Shown one piece after another: positions 61,930 through 64,000 of a stretch of DNA of 64,000 nt (its first letter is position 1; each line of letters opens with the position of its first letter). The stretch spans positions 1 through 64,000 of the forward strand of contig NZ_JACHWY010000003.1 in NCBI RefSeq assembly GCF_014191715.1, written 5' to 3'. The DNA is from Litorivivens lipolytica. GTDB taxonomy: Bacteria; Pseudomonadota; Gammaproteobacteria; Pseudomonadales; Spongiibacteraceae. The translations under genes were made by a program, and so were the position numbers. The notes under the pieces were generated by a model. It was not told the origin of the DNA and searched no databases. It saw only the letters and a list, made by a program, of their open reading frames with translations.

Positions 61930-62718
61930 ATGAGTGCGACAAAAACGGCGCTGGTCACCGGCGCCAGCTCGGGTATCGGACGCGCCTTTGCGGTCGCACT
62001 GGCCGAGCAGGGTTATCAGGTGATCGCCGTTGCCCGGCGCGTGGAGCGACTACAAGCTTTACTGGATTCCCTGCCACAGCACGAAGCCGGGCATCAAATG
62101 CAGGTGGCTGATCTGGCAAACCCGACGGATCTTCAGAGTCTGCTATCGCGCTTCGACCAGCAACACATTAACCTACTGATCAACAATGCCGGCGCCAGTA
62201 TTCTGGAGCCCTTTCATGAATCGGAACTGAGCACTCAACAGAACCTGCTCAACCTGAATTGTGGTGCCACCGTCACCCTGGCCCACCGCTTTTTGCAGCA
62301 GGCCGAAGCCGGTGACACCCTGATCAACGTAGCATCAATCGTCTCGTTTCTGCCCACTCCGGCCCAGCCCATGTACAGCGCCAGCAAGGCTTTTCTCGCC
62401 GCCTTTTCTGAGTGTTTGTGGGAAGAACAACGCCACCGGGGTGTGTATGTGATGGGCCTTTGCCCCGGCATCACCCGCACCGAATTTATTGAGCAGGCCA
62501 CACGCGGCGAAGCCAATGGTGACAACCTGCCAGCCAGCTTAGTACAAAGCCCTGAAGCGGTGGTAAAGGAAGCCCTAGTTGCGCTGAAAAAGCGGCGCCA
62601 CGCCATTGTGGTAACCGGGCGCAGCAACCGCATGATGATGCAATTGCCCCGCCTGCTAAGTCGTCATCGATTGTTAAAGGTATTGGCAAAGCTCGGCGAC
62701 CCGGAAGCCGCACTCTGA
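61930..62718 (+). CDS. Short-chain dehydrogenase/reductase
   Basis: 262 residues. TALVTGASSGIGRAFAVALA (cofactor), VADLANPTDLQ, INNAGASIL (NNAG), INVASIVSF (catalytic Ser region) and YSASKAF (YxxxK). It closely follows the DltE/YqjQ-type SDR layout with the PGxxRTEF segment (CPGITRTEF). It likely acts with the membrane protein translated just before it. Confidence 0.92.
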   Translation: MSATKTALVTGASSGIGRAFAVALAEQGYQVIAVARRVERLQALLDSLPQHEAGHQMQVADLANPTDLQSLLSRFDQQHINLLINNAGASILEPFHESELSTQQNLLNLNCGATVTLAHRFLQQAEAGDTLINVASIVSFLPTPAQPMYSASKAFLAAFSECLWEEQRHRGVYVMGLCPGITRTEFIEQATRGEANGDNLPASLVQSPEAVVKEALVALKKRRHAIVVTGRSNRMMMQLPRLLSRHRLLKVLAKLGDPEAAL

Positions 62719-62734
62719 TAGTCACCTGACGCGG

Positions 62735-63217
62735 TTAGATCCGCCGGGCGTGCCAGAAAACCTCTCGCCAGTAGGGATTTGCCAAATCAGACAAGATCAC
62801 GCCGCGCGACTTGGAAGCGTGCAGGAAGCGATTGTCGGCAACGTAGATACCCACATGCCGGGTTTTGCCCCCGGTTTTAAAGAACACCAAATCGCCGGGC
62901 TGCAACTGGGCGACCGATATCTGCTGCCCGACCCGGGATTGAAATTGGGTCGTTCGCGGTAGCGTTACACCCAGACGATCGCGATAGGTAAGATAAACAA
63001 AGCCAGAGCAATCCACTCCCGCTTTGCTCAAGCCCCCGTGCAGGTACTCGGTGCCGCGCCATTCCCGATGTTGCTGATAGAGCGCCAATTCAACTTCGCT
63101 AACATCCGATGGTCCAACCGGCTCGCGCTCATAGGCGACCTGCGGCGGCGTTGAACCGCAAGCTGCCAATAAAAGCACCAAAACGAAAAGTGTGCTGCGC
63201 AAAGGCCACAGTGTCAC
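62735..63217 (-). CDS. NlpC/P60-family lipoprotein
   Basis: 160 residues. The start is GTG 63217 with GGAGGGG just upstream; the protein begins MTLWPLRSTLFVLVLLLAAC, a lipoprotein signal with lipobox LAAC. Catalytic residues: Cys in VDCSGFVYLTYRDRLG, His in GKTRHVGIYVADN and His in RFLHASKSRGV. It is a D,L-endopeptidase of the Spr/MepS type for cell-wall cross-links, likely outer-membrane. The longer frame upstream to 63346 is not needed. Confidence 0.92.
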   Translation of the reverse strand: MTLWPLRSTLFVLVLLLAACGSTPPQVAYEREPVGPSDVSEVELALYQQHREWRGTEYLHGGLSKAGVDCSGFVYLTYRDRLGVTLPRTTQFQSRVGQQISVAQLQPGDLVFFKTGGKTRHVGIYVADNRFLHASKSRGVILSDLANPYWREVFWHARRI

Positions 63218-63412
63218 CGGCCCCTCCAGATCGTACAAAACTGAACAATTCCCGACTTTTACCCGAACGCTAAAGAGATGCAATGGCGGATTTCCCTTAC
63301 AAATCTTTCGAGGCCCGCGATACCAAAAGCCTCCCCTTAGGTACATTCACGGCTATAACCAAGGCGTCGATGATCCTAAGGTGTGGTTTTCATTCAAGAA
63401 GAGCCATTGCGC

Positions 63413-64000
63413 GTGCGCTTACTTTTGATATCGCTGATTTTTTTTGGTTGCTCTCCTCTCTTCGCAAACGAGTCATTCATCCGCTTTCACAGCGCCAACG
63501 TTCAGGCACTGTACGGTGAGGGCTTTGAACCCGGGGATGACGACAAGCATATTTTTACCGGTGAGTATTTTCAGGCCAACCGTGTTGGCGATCTGTTCTT
63601 CTTTATCGACAGCAGCAAAGTCAGAGGGGGTGATTCGGGTTTTTACTCCGAGCTCTCACCCAGACTATCGCTACCGGGATTTGACTGGAACAACAGCAAG
63701 TACATCAAAAACGTTCTGCTGGCGCTCAATATCGAGAAACCGGAAGGGCTTACACCGCGCCGTCTGTACGGTTTTGGGGTAGACCTGAAACTACCCGGGT
63801 TTCAAGTTTTCAACACCCACCTCTATCAGCGCGACGACCCTACCTTGAAGGGCAATACCTTCCAGTTCACGCTGGTGTGGAAAGCAACATTCAGCGGCTT
63901 CGGTGCTTATTGGCTCGCGGAAGGTTTTGCCGATCTGGCCGGCGGCGAGGGCCCGGGCCGAGTCAGTCATCAGCTCGTTGTGCCGCGCCTGCTGCTGGAT
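63413..64000 (+). CDS. Tsx/OmpK-type outer-membrane channel (partial, runs off the window)
   Basis: An open frame from GTG 63413 (AAGAAGAG nine bases upstream) to the window end, 196 codons seen. Signal peptide MRLLLISLIFFGCSPLFA. Then ANVQALYGEGFEPGDDDKHI, FTGEYFQANRVGDLFFFIDS and SPRLSLPGFDW, which resemble nucleoside-specific channel-forming Tsx/OmpK or DUF5020 proteins (xxGxxFE, TFEHxxxxxxGDxFxFxD). It is a beta-barrel for nucleosides or related solutes. The C-terminus is missing. Confidence 0.8.
   Translation, partial: MRLLLISLIFFGCSPLFANESFIRFHSANVQALYGEGFEPGDDDKHIFTGEYFQANRVGDLFFFIDSSKVRGGDSGFYSELSPRLSLPGFDWNNSKYIKNVLLALNIEKPEGLTPRRLYGFGVDLKLPGFQVFNTHLYQRDDPTLKGNTFQFTLVWKATFSGFGAYWLAEGFADLAGGEGPGRVSHQLVVPRLLLD

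Overview
The window looks like chromosome of a marine-type gammaproteobacterium. Evidence for this is an EarP/EF-P pair with Arg32, DbpA, DjlA, a YqhA-type membrane protein and a Trx-type ars operon. Together with two large TonB-dependent receptors and many redox enzymes (P450, Baeyer-Villiger-type FMO, SDRs, OYE, LLM flavoenzyme), this suggests an aerobic heterotroph of the Cellvibrionales/Spongiibacteraceae type. The lineage is an inference from gene content only. No rRNA, tRNA or CRISPR array was seen.

Region 1 (1-9.7 kb) is an accessory island. It holds an IS21-type end, two orphan hypothetical proteins, an AbrB-type antitoxin, a two-copy structured repeat (about 157 bp), an IS3-family transposase wreck, a hipBA module behind a palindromic operator, an array of five 18-bp motifs ending in a terminator, and a ytoQ gene coupled to an unusual methyltransferase-HNH nuclease fusion. 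It closes with a broken higA, a small antitoxin-like gene and a decayed piece of ytoQ. Low gene density, remnants and toxin-antitoxin genes mark it as a defence/mobile island; the ytoQ plus methyltransferase-HNH operon is the best candidate for an undescribed system.

Region 2 (9.7-30 kb) is metabolic. It contains a lipase-like hydrolase, a BASS transporter, a deleted mscL relic, small oxidoreductases, a sterol-desaturase-like enzyme, and a P450 followed by a styrene-oxide-isomerase-like membrane protein. A perfect LexA box precedes a radical-SAM/DUF4130 DNA-repair pair. Then come a TonB receptor overlapping a hypothetical gene, DedA, an SDR-LLM pair, a CmcJ-like enzyme, an OYE and an NDH-2-like dehydrogenase.

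Region 3 (30-38.4 kb) is signalling: an EAL protein, a divergent REC-GGDEF protein, and an overlapping four-gene operon with a soluble protein of eight PAS domains (seven near-identical 117-residue repeats), a histidine kinase with four 21-residue NILED repeats, and two receivers.

Region 4 (38.6-64 kb) is mixed core and accessory: a beta-propeller, DUF3127, DjlA, arsRCH-acr3, GFA, an FMO/BVMO and a second TonB receptor. It continues with YcaQ, DbpA, an AraC-MGMT fusion, a small conserved gene that appears to start at ATC, earP-efp, a His/Asp-rich secreted protein, HlyIII, an octahaem cytochrome with an OhrR-like regulator and a divergent monohaem protein, yqhA, a TetR-controlled EBP-like/SDR pair, an NlpC/P60 lipoprotein, and the start of a Tsx-like porin that runs off the window.
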